Counted from the first letter of the stretch, positions 19,401 to 28,562 are shown. The stretch: 64,000 nt of DNA from Rhodanobacteraceae bacterium (GCA_030167125.1 CP126531.1:2830578-2894577); one strand, 5' to 3'. Program-made: numbers and translations. Notes: a model not told the origin generated them from the letters alone.

Positions 19401-20924
19401 TCAACGCGACAGGAATGGATGCGGCCGCAGCCGGAACACGCGCCACGCGCGCAGCGCAAGCACGCCCATGCAACCGGCAAAAACCAACCACGCCGCGAGC
19501 AGGCCCCATTCGACCCCTTCCGCGATGGTCCCCAGCTTGGCTACCGGCGTGACGTAGATCAGCGGCAGGCTCACGCCCATCAATATGCACGCGATGATGA
19601 TGAGCGAAGCTTGTGCGACGTTCCCCAGCGCGCGGCCCGCGAACACGCGCAGCAGCGACAACACCGTCGCCGCCGTCATGCCGAGCAGGATCAGGGTTGT
19701 CAGCGCGTAGGCGAGCGCACCCAGGTGCAGGAGATACTCGCTGGCGGCCATCAGCGCCCACAACGCGACGCACAGACCGAACGGTTTGACGAACGCGGCG
19801 CGCACGACGCTGCGATGCAGCGGCGCATGCCGCCCCAGACCCGGCAGCAACGCCAGCAACGCGGGCTCGGCGCCGTGCTCCCAGCGGCGCCGCAACATCG
19901 CGGTGACGGCGAACAGCAGCATGGCCATGCCGAACGCGCCCGACCACATCGCGCCACTCACGCCGATGACGACCAGCAGCTTGTGCAGATTGTGGATGCG
20001 GGCGATGCTGGTCAGCAGCATGCAGCCGACGAAAATCAGCACCGGCCAGACCAGTACGCCCAGCCTGCGAAAATTGCCGGCCGGCGTCCTCGGCATGAAC
20101 AATTCGCCGCCCAGCGCGACCCGGATGGTTTTCACCGGCGCGCGCGCACCGATGCCGCGCAGATCGGTGTAGCGATGCTGCCGGCCGTCGCGTTTCCAGA
20201 ACATCTGCTTGTCGAACGACCAGCCCGACGAAACCGCCTGCTGGCGAAGCTGCAGGATCATCGGCACGCGCCACCCGCACGCCTCCGCGGAATCATCGTG
20301 AAGGATGCGCCGCCACCGGATCGTGACGAATGCGAACAGCGCGACGGCAGCGGCCGTTCCCCAATGCAGGAAGTCCAAACCCATCGGCGACAGCACGTGG
20401 AAAGTCTCGTGCACGGTCGAATAGAGGGCCGGCATGAAGCCCATGCACATGCTGACCCAGCGCGGCGACAGCACGAAGGTCAAGCCCGCGGCCATCGCGA
20501 ACGCCGACAGCATTGCAGGTCGCGCCATGCTCCATCCGAACGCGCCTTCGATCAGCGCGGGCACCGCAATCATGAGCACGCCGTACGCGAGCGCGCACGC
20601 CAGCGTGTCGCGCAACACGCCGGGCAGCGCCAGCATGCGCGCGTCGCGTGCGACCAGCAGCAGCCCCGAAAACCAGAACGCCCACACGAAGCACACGCCG
20701 GCCGCGTAGAAGATCATCGCGAGCACCTGGCCGCGTGCGTTCGGCATCAGCACGCCGCAAATCACGGCCGCCGCGCAGCCGAGCACGAAGATGACCAGCG
20801 CGATCCAGATCGTCTGGCGCTTGGTCGAACGCCACGGCGTCGTGAGTGCGGCGAGCACCGATGAGCGGTGAGTCGCCGATCGTGTGGGAAAGTTGTCGGT
20901 TGCGAGTGCGACGGCGGGAGTCAT
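19401..20924 (-). CDS. Large polytopic membrane protein, putative ABC-2-like permease A
   Basis: This 507-residue protein has about twelve hydrophobic segments arranged in two halves separated by a hydrophilic stretch (about 205-270, with SSGWSFDKQMFWKRDGRQ). It is paralogous to the neighbouring 20947-22419 product: both share an RxALGG...MP segment after the hydrophilic region and an R..W....LLALLPGLG motif, with membrane segments on either side. As last gene of the GntR-ATPase operon it is probably a membrane partner of that ATPase, although no classic permease signature is visible. The start MTPAVALATDN is preceded by AAGGA; the open frame extends 27 codons further without support. Confidence 0.7.
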   Translation of the reverse strand: MTPAVALATDNFPTRSATHRSSVLAALTTPWRSTKRQTIWIALVIFVLGCAAAVICGVLMPNARGQVLAMIFYAAGVCFVWAFWFSGLLLVARDARMLALPGVLRDTLACALAYGVLMIAVPALIEGAFGWSMARPAMLSAFAMAAGLTFVLSPRWVSMCMGFMPALYSTVHETFHVLSPMGLDFLHWGTAAAVALFAFVTIRWRRILHDDSAEACGWRVPMILQLRQQAVSSGWSFDKQMFWKRDGRQHRYTDLRGIGARAPVKTIRVALGGELFMPRTPAGNFRRLGVLVWPVLIFVGCMLLTSIARIHNLHKLLVVIGVSGAMWSGAFGMAMLLFAVTAMLRRRWEHGAEPALLALLPGLGRHAPLHRSVVRAAFVKPFGLCVALWALMAASEYLLHLGALAYALTTLILLGMTAATVLSLLRVFAGRALGNVAQASLIIIACILMGVSLPLIYVTPVAKLGTIAEGVEWGLLAAWLVFAGCMGVLALRAWRVFRLRPHPFLSR

Positions 20925-20946
20925 CTCGGGATTTCCTTGCACGCAG

Positions 20947-22419
20947 TCATTGCGGATTGGCCAAGAACGCATGCGGGCGCTCGCGCAACTCGCGCGCGCC
21001 ATCAATGGCGAGAACGGCCAGCACGATCAGATACAGGCCCCACAGCACGAGCAGCCACATGGGAATCACGCCGAACTGTTCGGGATGCGGGCCGTGATAC
21101 TGATCCGTAGGCATGGCCTTCATCAGCACCACCATCGACAGCACCAACTGCACCGCGTACAGAAGCACGTATCCGATGGTGTGGATCGGGCGGCCAGCGA
21201 GCGAAGCCAGCGTGACGGCGGCATTCAGCACCAGCGACCCGACGCAACACAGCGCCAGCGAAACATAGGCCCACGGCGTCGGGTGCAGCGCAAGCGTCGC
21301 GAGGCACAGCATCGCGCAGCTGCACGCGAGGAAAACGATGGGCGGCGTCAGCAACGCAGTCACCGTGGAGCGCTTGCCCGACGTGGCATCACCCAAGCCC
21401 GGCAACAACGCGAGCAGCGGCAATTCCGCGTCCGTCTTGCGCCAGAGCGAGCGGGCGCGTCCCGCGAATAGGTTCACGGCGACGCAACAAGTGAACACGC
21501 TGCCGAATGTCAGCAGCGGGGAAAGCCAATGCAGGATGAACTGGTGCAAGTTGCCGACCGGTTCAGGTGAGGCCAGCAAGGGCGCCAGGAGGCTGGCCAA
21601 TACGAACACCCATACGAATGCGATCAACCGTCCGATGTCACGCAGCCTCGATGCAAAGGATTTGGGCATTCCGTACCCGCCCAATGCGAAGCGCAAGGAA
21701 CCGACGACATGCCGGGGGCCGACCTCTGTCAGCGCTGCGTGAGGCGGAACTGTGATGCGTTCCTGCAGGAATCTCTGCGTGAAGCCGAACCAGCCGCCAT
21801 TGGCCATGGCGTCCTGCCGGTAGCAAAAAAAGACTGCGGCTGCGCCGATGCCATCACGTTGCACCGTAGTCGCGGCGCGCAATTGCCACCATCGAAACAC
21901 CGCGACGCCACCAAGAACGGCCGCCAGTCTCCAGCATGTCGACGCGGGTTCGTCGAGGCCGTGCGTCAGGACGAGAAAAGCCGCCGCCATCATCAGCGGG
22001 AAGCCGATCCAGAGCGGCAGCAGCATGTAGGCGAGGCCCAGCGCGGCTGCGATGATGAATACCGCCGCCGCCAGCGAGGGCGTTGTGCCGAGCATCCAGC
22101 AGAGGGCGGTCGGCATGGCGAGACTGAGCAACGCGAACAGCAGCAGGCTCAGGTCGGCATCGCGCTGCATGCGCGGCAGGCACAGGTCCCGCGCATCGCG
22201 CGCCAGTTGCAGGTTCGCGCCGAGGTACGAACCCCACAGCGCCCATACCGCGAAACCGAGCGCGAGAATGAAAGCGTCGCGATGGATATGGCTTTCGCCA
22301 GTCGCCGCAATGGCCAAGGCAACGATCAATGCAACGCCGACGAACAGCACCGTCAGCAGCCGTGCGTACTTCGCCGACGCCACCCACGGCATCACCAGCA
22401 GCACGTGCACGCGATTCAT
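20947..22419 (-). CDS. Large polytopic membrane protein, putative ABC-2-like permease B
   Basis: This 490-residue paralogue of the downstream protein has similar topology. It has two clusters of membrane helices around a hydrophilic middle (about 215-270), then LRFALGGYGMPKSF and RSLWRKTDAELPLLALLPGLG. Its start ATG overlaps the stop of the preceding 57-residue gene (ATGA), and 22 bases separate it from the next gene. With the ABC ATPase it probably forms an exporter. The substrate is unknown. In YtrA-type operons such transporters often respond to cell-wall-active compounds, which is only an analogy here. Confidence 0.7.
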   Translation of the reverse strand: MNRVHVLLVMPWVASAKYARLLTVLFVGVALIVALAIAATGESHIHRDAFILALGFAVWALWGSYLGANLQLARDARDLCLPRMQRDADLSLLLFALLSLAMPTALCWMLGTTPSLAAAVFIIAAALGLAYMLLPLWIGFPLMMAAAFLVLTHGLDEPASTCWRLAAVLGGVAVFRWWQLRAATTVQRDGIGAAAVFFCYRQDAMANGGWFGFTQRFLQERITVPPHAALTEVGPRHVVGSLRFALGGYGMPKSFASRLRDIGRLIAFVWVFVLASLLAPLLASPEPVGNLHQFILHWLSPLLTFGSVFTCCVAVNLFAGRARSLWRKTDAELPLLALLPGLGDATSGKRSTVTALLTPPIVFLACSCAMLCLATLALHPTPWAYVSLALCCVGSLVLNAAVTLASLAGRPIHTIGYVLLYAVQLVLSMVVLMKAMPTDQYHGPHPEQFGVIPMWLLVLWGLYLIVLAVLAIDGARELRERPHAFLANPQ

Positions 22420-22589
22420 GGCAGCGCGGCCAGCAGCATCGAAAGCGGAACCAGGCCCAGCGCCAGTCCGTGCGCATTGCCGGTGTACAACACGATGCCC
22501 GCGATGCCGGCAAGGTTCACCGCCAACATCAGCATTACCAACCGCCGCTGCATGCGCTTGCTCGCGGCGGCTCCGCGTCCCGCGTTCAT
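22416..22589 (-). CDS. 57-residue membrane protein, translationally coupled
   Basis: This very small gene encodes MNAGRGAAASKRMQRRLVML followed by one long or two short hydrophobic helices ending MLLAALP. Its start overlaps the ATPase stop and its stop overlaps the next start, both as ATGA, so it is embedded in a coupled operon. The basic N-terminus predicts a cytoplasmic N-terminus. No family was recognised. It may be a small accessory subunit of the transporter. Perfect overlap on both sides is the main evidence that it is translated. Confidence 0.75.
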   Translation of the reverse strand: MNAGRGAAASKRMQRRLVMLMLAVNLAGIAGIVLYTGNAHGLALGLVPLSMLLAALP

Positions 22590-23482
22590 TCCGCGATCTC
22601 CACGAACAGGTCTTCGAGGCCCAGGGTGTCGATGCGCGCGCCGGGCAGGCGCGCAGCTTCCGGCCATGCGCCGTTCGCGTCGCACTCCACGATCACGCTG
22701 AGGCTGCCGTCCTCGTGGCGGCGCTTGCCTAGCGGCGACGCGGGCGCGGCGGCGGCGACGTTGGCCGGCAGCCACAGGCGCGCGTAACGTTCCTTGGTTT
22801 CATCGACCGGGCAATGCAGCAGCAGACGTCCGTCGTGCAGGAACGCGATGTCCGAGGCCACGCGTTCCAGATCGGAAACGATGTGCGTCGAAAACAACAC
22901 CGTGGCGCCCGCCTCGCCTGCGCGCAGCGCGATCTCGCGCAGCAGTTCGCGGCGTGCGACCGGATCGAGCGCGGACGCCGGCTCGTCCAGCACCAGCAAT
23001 TCCGGTTGCGGCGCCAGCGCGCGCACCAGGTCGACGCGCTGGCGCTCGCCCGGCGACAGTTTCGCCATCACCTTGTCCGCTTCGATCTTCCAGCGCTGCA
23101 TCGTGTCCCTGACGAAGCGATGGTCCCAACGCGGATAGAAGCGCGACAGGTAATCGAACATCTGCGCCGCGGTCAGCCACGCCAGCGCGTCCGGCTGCTG
23201 CGGCACGTAACCCAGGCGCTCTTTCGCGGCGTCGGAAAGTTTCAGCGCGGGTTCGCCGAACACGAATGCCTCGCCCGCCTGCGGTTCCAGCAACCCCAGC
23301 ATCGCGCGGATCAGCGTCGACTTGCCGGCGCCGTTGCGGCCGATCAGGCCGAGCACGCTGCCCGGCTGCAAGGCCAGGTCGACGTGGTCCAGCACGACTT
23401 TCGAATCGTAGCGATGGGTGAGGCCGCGCACCTGCAGCGGCGCGGCGGATGCGGCGGCAACGGCCTGGGCAACGGCGTTCAT
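22586..23482 (-). CDS. ABC transporter ATP-binding protein
   Basis: This 298-residue ATPase has Walker A GLIGRNGAGKSTL (about residues 43-55), the Q-loop YVPQQPDALAW, a signature LSPGERQRVDLVRAL and Walker B LLVLDEPASALDP. The switch histidine is in STHIVSDL. The C-terminal part (about 215-298) is the extension seen in export-type (CcmA/YtrB-like) ATPases. It starts 4 bases after the GntR gene stop, and its own stop overlaps the 57-residue gene. It energises the putative exporter formed by the two large membrane proteins. Confidence 0.93.
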   Translation of the reverse strand: MNAVAQAVAAASAAPLQVRGLTHRYDSKVVLDHVDLALQPGSVLGLIGRNGAGKSTLIRAMLGLLEPQAGEAFVFGEPALKLSDAAKERLGYVPQQPDALAWLTAAQMFDYLSRFYPRWDHRFVRDTMQRWKIEADKVMAKLSPGERQRVDLVRALAPQPELLVLDEPASALDPVARRELLREIALRAGEAGATVLFSTHIVSDLERVASDIAFLHDGRLLLHCPVDETKERYARLWLPANVAAAAPASPLGKRRHEDGSLSVIVECDANGAWPEAARLPGARIDTLGLEDLFVEIAE

Positions 23483-23486
23483 GGCT

Positions 23487-23870
23487 TCACTCCTTCAGCA
23501 GTTTGTCGAGCCGGCGCAGCACCGGTTCGGCGGGAAGTTCGAGTTCGCGGGCCTGGCGCGCCAGTGCCGCGATTTGCGGTTCGAGCAACGCGAGGCGCTG
23601 GGTCTGGCTCAGCGTGGGCCGCGATTGCGCGGCCACGGTCATGCCCTTGCCGCGCTGGCGTTCCAGCAGGCCCTCGCTTTCGGCAAGGCTGTACGCGCGC
23701 GACACGGTCATCGGATTGACGGCGTGGAAGCCGGCGACCTCGCGCACCGACGGCAGCAATTCGCCAGGCGGCAACTGGCCGCCCGCGATCAGGCGGCGCA
23801 GCTGCTCCACGATCTGCCGATAGATCGGTTCGGTCGAGGCGGGCTGGATCGTGAGCAGCGATGCGTCCAT
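23487..23870 (-). CDS. GntR-family (YtrA-like) transcriptional regulator
   Basis: This 127-residue repressor has the GntR winged helix: PIYRQIVEQLRRLIAGGQLPPGELLPSVREVAGFHAVNPMTVSRAYSLAESEGLLERQRGKGM, split here as residues 12-75. A short helical C-terminal dimerisation region of about 50 residues follows. That short tail is typical of the YtrA subfamily, whose members repress their own ABC-transporter operon. The start at 23870 lies at the predicted transcription start, inside a perfect inverted-repeat operator, so the mRNA appears leaderless. A longer open frame upstream has no ribosome-binding site. Confidence 0.9.
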   Translation of the reverse strand: MDASLLTIQPASTEPIYRQIVEQLRRLIAGGQLPPGELLPSVREVAGFHAVNPMTVSRAYSLAESEGLLERQRGKGMTVAAQSRPTLSQTQRLALLEPQIAALARQARELELPAEPVLRRLDKLLKE

Positions 23871-23906
23871 GTGTATCAATATGCCGATACACATGGACGA
23901 TGTCAA
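23868..23906 (-). promoter_or_regulatory. Promoter-operator of the GntR/ABC operon
   Basis: The minus strand has a perfect TTGACA (23901-23906), a 17-base spacer and CATATT (23878-23883). Overlapping it is a perfect inverted repeat, CATGTGTAT (23868-23876) and ATACACATG (23887-23895), with a 10-base spacer. The GTGTA...TACAC core resembles operators of YtrA-type regulators. The arrangement predicts tight autorepression, and the start codon falls about eight bases after the -10. Confidence 0.85.
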
Positions 23907-24079
23907 GCGTGACGCATGGCAGGGATGCCAGAGAGCCGGCGCTTGCCGGGCGCAGCCGATGCGTCAGGGATGCATCGGAATCACCGCGCGACAGGATTCA
24001 GCGAATGCTCCTCGCGTGCGATGAGCTGGCGACCGCGAGACTGCAATCGTGGTCGAATTCCACGGATCGCCGCCTGCGG

Positions 24080-25504
24080 TCAACCTGGCATGTCCTCCAG
24101 CTCCACGCCGCGGGTCTCGCGGACGAACTTCAGCACGAACAGCAACGAGAGCAACGCGAAGAACGCATAGAGACCGTACGAGAACGGCAGGCTGAACTGC
24201 GCCATCGGCGGGAAACTGCTGGTGATCGCAAAATTGGCCAGCCACTGTGCCGCGGCCGCGACCGCCAGCGCCATCGCGCGGATGCGGTTGGGGAACATCT
24301 CCCCCAGCAGCACCCAGACCACCGGTCCCCAGCTCACCCCGAAGAAGACCACGTACAGGTTGGCCGCGACCAGCGCAACCGGCCCCCATGCTCCGGGCAG
24401 GCTCAACGCCGCGCCGCTGCCGGTGGCCTGGGCAAAGCACACGGCCATGACGGCAAGGGTGACGAGCATCCCCGACGAGCCGATCACGAGCAGCGCCTTG
24501 CGGCCGATGCGGTCGATCAGCGCGATCGCCACCAGCGTCACCAGCACGTTCACGATCGAGGTGATGACCGTGAGCATGAACGAGTTGGATTCACTGAAGC
24601 CCACGGAATTCCACAGCGTCGTGGAGTAATAGAAGATCACGTTGATGCCGACGAACTGCTGGAACACCGACAGCACGATTCCGACCCACACGATCGGCAG
24701 GAATCCTGCACGGCCGCCGATCAGGTCGCGCCAGCGCGGCTTGTGCTCGCGCTTCAGGCTGAGCTGGATGTCGCCCAGCTTTTTCCGGAGCGCCGCCTCG
24801 GAACCCAGCGCCAGTACCCGTCGCAACACGTTCAGCGCTTCCTCGTTGCGGCCGCCCGCGACCAGATGCCTGGGCGATTCCGGAACGCTGAACGCCAGCA
24901 CCCCGTAGATCACCGCCGGAATCACGCCCACGATGAACATCCAGCGCCAAGCGCCGAGGCCAAGCCAGAATGCATGGGCGGCGCTTCCCGCGGCATCGGC
25001 CAACGCCGCGTCACTCAGCAGCGCCACGAAGATGCCGAGCACGATCGCCAGCTGCTGCATCGAGCCGAGCCGACCGCGTATCGAAGCCGGGGATATCTCG
25101 GCGATGTAGGCGGGCGCCACCACCGAGGCGACACCGACGCCGATGCCGGCGATGACCCGCCAGGCCATCAGCCACGCCACCGAGCCGGCAAGTCCGGCGC
25201 CGACCGCGCCGGCAGCCAGCGATATCGCGGCGACCTGCATGGTGCGGACGCGCCCGAAGCGATCCGCCAGGCGTCCGGCATACCACGCCCCCAGCGCCGA
25301 GCCGAGCAGGGCGATGGATACCGCGAACCCGGTGAGTGCCGCGCTCAGCCCGAAGGCCTGGCGCAGGGAATCAACGGCGCCATTGATCACCGCGGTGTCG
25401 AAGCCGAACAGGAAACCACCGAGGGCAGCCGCGGCCGCAATCAGCGCCACGCGCAGTCTGGAGTGCCGGAGCGGATCGGTAAGCGTTGGGGAGGGCGTGT
25501 TCAT
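24080..25504 (-). CDS. Sugar porter, major facilitator superfamily
   Basis: This 474-residue permease has the twelve-helix sugar-porter pattern: GGFLFGFDTAVINGAVDSL in helix 1, RLADRFGRVRTM after helix 2, PESPRHLV in the central loop, QQFVGINVIFYYSTTLW in helix 7 and DRIGRKALLVIG after helix 8. It probably imports a monosaccharide, most likely glucose, across the inner membrane by proton symport. It lies 59 bases after the trehalase gene on the same strand and is likely the last gene of the LacI-trehalase-porter operon. The start MNTPSPTLTD is chosen by alignment of the helix 1 region. Confidence 0.92.
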   Translation of the reverse strand: MNTPSPTLTDPLRHSRLRVALIAAAAALGGFLFGFDTAVINGAVDSLRQAFGLSAALTGFAVSIALLGSALGAWYAGRLADRFGRVRTMQVAAISLAAGAVGAGLAGSVAWLMAWRVIAGIGVGVASVVAPAYIAEISPASIRGRLGSMQQLAIVLGIFVALLSDAALADAAGSAAHAFWLGLGAWRWMFIVGVIPAVIYGVLAFSVPESPRHLVAGGRNEEALNVLRRVLALGSEAALRKKLGDIQLSLKREHKPRWRDLIGGRAGFLPIVWVGIVLSVFQQFVGINVIFYYSTTLWNSVGFSESNSFMLTVITSIVNVLVTLVAIALIDRIGRKALLVIGSSGMLVTLAVMAVCFAQATGSGAALSLPGAWGPVALVAANLYVVFFGVSWGPVVWVLLGEMFPNRIRAMALAVAAAAQWLANFAITSSFPPMAQFSLPFSYGLYAFFALLSLLFVLKFVRETRGVELEDMPG

Positions 25505-25563
25505 CTGGGCGTGTCCTCGTGGGGCGCGTGGGATGGCGTTGCCTGGCGTGGTTGGCCGGCCGG

Positions 25564-27234
25564 TCAGTGCGCCGACGCGGCTTGTCTGGCGGGCGTTGCC
25601 TCGCAGCCGCCCTCGGCGTCGATGAGATGGTGCATTTGCAGGTACACGCCGTTGGTCCAGCCGAAGCCGATCACGTTGGCCTTGTAACCTGCGGTGATCT
25701 TCACGTCCGCGTTGCCGAGCACCATGTTGTACTTCTCGCGGATGGTGCCGTCCTTGGCGAGGCTCCGGTCGACGGTGCCGGTGAATTTGCACGAGATGCG
25801 CTTGGCGTCATTGCCGAAACCATAGTCTTCCAGTCCCTTCACCGCGATCCAGTTGGTCGGCGCCCAGCCGAATGGCGCATCCCATTGCGCGCCGGTGTCG
25901 CGCGTGCTCATCGCGAGGCCGCCCTTGTGCTCGAACAGCTTGAGTTGCTTGACCAGATCACTCGCCTGCTGCGTCGACGCGACGCCCGCCCACAGCGGGT
26001 AGAACATCGTCAGGTAAGGATCGGTGGAAGCCTTGCCGGCGACGAAATCGTAATCCATGTAGCGGCCCTGATCGGCGTGCCACAGGTATTTGTTGATCGC
26101 GTCGCGTCGCGCTTCGGCGGCTTTCGCCCAGCGTTCGGCATCGGCGGTCTTGCCGAGTTGCTTCGCGAACGTTTCGAGATCGCGTTCGTAGCGATACAGC
26201 AGGCTGTTCAGGCCCGCGCCCGCGTAGTGATGGGTGGAACCGCCGAACGGTCCGAAATGGAAATCGGTATCGAAGCCGGATTCGCGCATCGCGCGGTCGC
26301 CGAGGTAGTAATCGGCGGTGAGGCGATAGCCATCCAGCCAGTCGCCCGCGCAGACCTTCGACTTCTCGACGTCGCAACTGGTCGTCTTCAACGTCATGGT
26401 TTCGGCTGCATCCGGATGTTGCGGCGCCTTGAGGAGATAACCCGGATCCTGCGAGGGATGCGCCCGCAGCCAGCGGATCACGCCGACGTAGTAGTCGCTG
26501 TTCTGCGCCTCGATGACCGGCCCATGTCCGTAATCGAAATAGCGCGACAGCCCGGTGTCGCCCGCGAGGTGGTGCTTGCTGGTCCAGATTTCGTAATTGC
26601 GCACCGCCAACGGATAGGCGCGTTCCAGCCACGCGCGCTTCGCGGCCGCATCGGGAAAACTGGCGGGATCATCCAGCACCGCGGTCATCATTGCGGAGAG
26701 CAGCGGCGGCTGCGAACGCGAGAGGTAATAGGTCCGGTTGGCGTTGAGCACGCCGCCGTAATGCTCGACCTCGTACAAGGCGTTGTTGGTCATGTCCAGC
26801 GCGAGCTTCTCGCGATGGCCGGCCACCAGGCCCAGCACGATGAAGTAACTGTCCCAGCCGTACATCTCGTTGAACATGCCGCCGGGCACGACGTAGGGAT
26901 AGGGCACGTACAACAGGCCCTGCGCAGGCAGCGTGGTGGGATCGAAATCGCCGAGCCGCGCGATCGGCGCGGGCAGGTTCTCGATGCGCACGCCGCAACG
27001 CTTGGCGCTTTGCGTCAACGACGCGGGCGCCGCCACGCCGGCCGGCAGGTACACGACCGAATGCGACGGCACCTTGGGATCGATCAGCGCGCGGCACTCG
27101 TCGACCGAACGCGTGAGCGTGCCCCAGGCATGGTCGATGTAGCCAAGCGTTTTGGCGGGATCGGCCGTGGCCGCGTTCGCGGCGGTCGTGAACAGCGTGA
27201 AGGCGAAGATGATGCAAAGCGAACGAAGTTTCAT
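25564..27234 (-). CDS. treA: Periplasmic alpha,alpha-trehalase, GH37
   Basis: This enzyme hydrolyses trehalose to two glucose molecules. The 556-residue protein has a signal peptide (residues 1-20, ending ANA), so it acts in the periplasm. Both GH37 signatures are present: PGGMFNEMYGWDSYF (about 115) and QWDAPFGWAP (about 449). ESGFD keeps the general-acid Asp, and REKYNM probably holds the base Glu. The usual glycine-rich GGGGEYP loop before FGWTNGV is replaced by an unrelated stretch (DVKITAGYKANVIG), so the substrate lid may differ. It lies between the LacI regulator and the sugar porter. Confidence 0.92.
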   Translation of the reverse strand: MKLRSLCIIFAFTLFTTAANAATADPAKTLGYIDHAWGTLTRSVDECRALIDPKVPSHSVVYLPAGVAAPASLTQSAKRCGVRIENLPAPIARLGDFDPTTLPAQGLLYVPYPYVVPGGMFNEMYGWDSYFIVLGLVAGHREKLALDMTNNALYEVEHYGGVLNANRTYYLSRSQPPLLSAMMTAVLDDPASFPDAAAKRAWLERAYPLAVRNYEIWTSKHHLAGDTGLSRYFDYGHGPVIEAQNSDYYVGVIRWLRAHPSQDPGYLLKAPQHPDAAETMTLKTTSCDVEKSKVCAGDWLDGYRLTADYYLGDRAMRESGFDTDFHFGPFGGSTHHYAGAGLNSLLYRYERDLETFAKQLGKTADAERWAKAAEARRDAINKYLWHADQGRYMDYDFVAGKASTDPYLTMFYPLWAGVASTQQASDLVKQLKLFEHKGGLAMSTRDTGAQWDAPFGWAPTNWIAVKGLEDYGFGNDAKRISCKFTGTVDRSLAKDGTIREKYNMVLGNADVKITAGYKANVIGFGWTNGVYLQMHHLIDAEGGCEATPARQAASAH

Positions 27235-27293
27235 GACAGGCTCCCCCGCGTGCTTGCTGATGGTGGATGGGCTCGCGCGATTCCGTGGCACCG

Positions 27294-28334
27294 CTATCTG
27301 CGTTTGCGCTGGCGCGACCTGGGCCGCGGCGGCGCGGTCGAACCGCGCACGACCAGCTCGGGATTGAAGCTTTCATTGTCCACGTCTTCGCCCCGGATCC
27401 TTGCGATCAACATGCGCGTGGCGCGCTCGACGATGATGTCGGCGCGCTGCCGCGCGGTGGTGAGCGGCGGCCACGAGTGGCGTGAAAACGGACTGTCCTC
27501 GAATCCCGCGATCGAGACATCGTACGGCACGTTGAGACCGGTCGATTGCGCGGCCGCCAGTGCGCCCGCGGCAATCTCGTCGTTGCAGCCGAAGATGGCG
27601 GTGGGCGGTTGGGCGAGGTCGAGCAGCCGGCGCGCGCCGCGAAAGCCGTCGTCGAACACGTAGTCGCCCTCGACCATCAGCTCCTCGCGCAGCGGTACGC
27701 CGTAATCACGCAGCGCGTCCTTGTAACCCTTGAGGCGCTCGGCGCTGGCGTGGTGGTGCTTGCCGCCGCGCAGGAAACCGATGCGCACGTGGCCGAGTTG
27801 CAGCAGGTGCGTGGTGATCGCGTAGGCGGCATCGCGATCGTCGACATAGACGCACGGGAATCCGTCGCGCGGATCGCGCGCGGCGGAAATGATCCGGACG
27901 AACGGAATGTGGTAGCTGGCCAGCCTTTGCAGGGACGCCATGCGTTCCGACACGGGCGTGGTCAACACCAGTCCGGAAAGGCGCGAGCGATGCGCGAAGT
28001 CGCGCAGGTCTTCGGCGAGGCTGGTCGCCCTTGAATTGCACGGCCGGATCTGCAGGCCGAAATGCAGGTCGTCGCAGGCATCCAGCGCGCCCTGCTGCAT
28101 CGCGATGATGTAGTAGGCGTTCGGGTTGTCGTAAACCAACCCGATCGTGTAAGCGTGCGCGCCGCTCAGGCCGCGCGCCAGCAGGTTGGGGCGGTAGTCG
28201 AGCTGCTCGATCGCGCGCAGCACGCGCTGGCGCGTGTCATCGCGCACCGAACGCTCGCCATTGGCCACGCGCGATACCGTCTTGGCGGAAACCCCGGCCC
28301 GCCTGGCGACGTCGTCGAGTGTTGCCGATCCCAC
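27294..28334 (-). CDS. LacI-family transcriptional regulator of the trehalose locus
   Basis: This 346-residue regulator has the LacI headpiece at its very N-terminus: ATLDDVARRAGVSAKTVSRV (residues 3-22) and LLARGL in the hinge. A periplasmic-binding-protein-like sugar domain follows. The start is a GTG with AAGGAG five bases upstream; upstream ATG codons in frame lack a ribosome-binding site. A perfect 14-bp operator lies 15 bases before the start codon, suggesting autoregulation, and a second copy lies at the receptor promoter. Neighbouring trehalase, porter, receptor and GH65 genes are its likely targets. The inducer is unknown, possibly trehalose or another alpha-glucoside. Confidence 0.93.
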   Translation of the reverse strand: MGSATLDDVARRAGVSAKTVSRVANGERSVRDDTRQRVLRAIEQLDYRPNLLARGLSGAHAYTIGLVYDNPNAYYIIAMQQGALDACDDLHFGLQIRPCNSRATSLAEDLRDFAHRSRLSGLVLTTPVSERMASLQRLASYHIPFVRIISAARDPRDGFPCVYVDDRDAAYAITTHLLQLGHVRIGFLRGGKHHHASAERLKGYKDALRDYGVPLREELMVEGDYVFDDGFRGARRLLDLAQPPTAIFGCNDEIAAGALAAAQSTGLNVPYDVSIAGFEDSPFSRHSWPPLTTARQRADIIVERATRMLIARIRGEDVDNESFNPELVVRGSTAPPRPRSRQRKRR

Positions 28335-28348
28335 TGGCACTCCTTGCG

Positions 28349-28362
28349 TGACAGCGCTGTCA
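28349..28362. promoter_or_regulatory. LacI-type operator 1 (near LacI start)
   Basis: TGACAGCGCTGTCA is a perfect 14-bp palindrome with the central CG pair typical of LacI-family operators. It is placed just upstream of the ribosome-binding site of the regulator gene. Confidence 0.85.
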
Positions 28363-28548
28363 TTCAAGCGGTGGGCCACAGTGTCGCACATGTTGCGGGT
28401 TTGGCAACAGCGGCCTGCGCGGCGTGCCATGGGTGTTGCGATGCAGCATGCGGGAGCCGCGTCCGGCATGGCCTGTGTGTGCCATTCCAAGCCCGAAGCA
28501 GCTTGGCGGCAGCGGCCCGGCCTCCCTTTTCGGGTGGTGCACTGCAAA

Positions 28549-28562
28549 TTGACAGCGCTGTC
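28549..28562 (+). promoter_or_regulatory. LacI-type operator 2 overlapping receptor promoter -35
   Basis: TGACAGCGCTGTC (28550-28562) repeats 13 of 14 bases of operator 1. With the preceding T it forms a perfect TTGACA -35 box (28549-28554). The matching -10 region near 28572 is weak. Binding here would block transcription of the TonB-dependent receptor. Confidence 0.75.
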
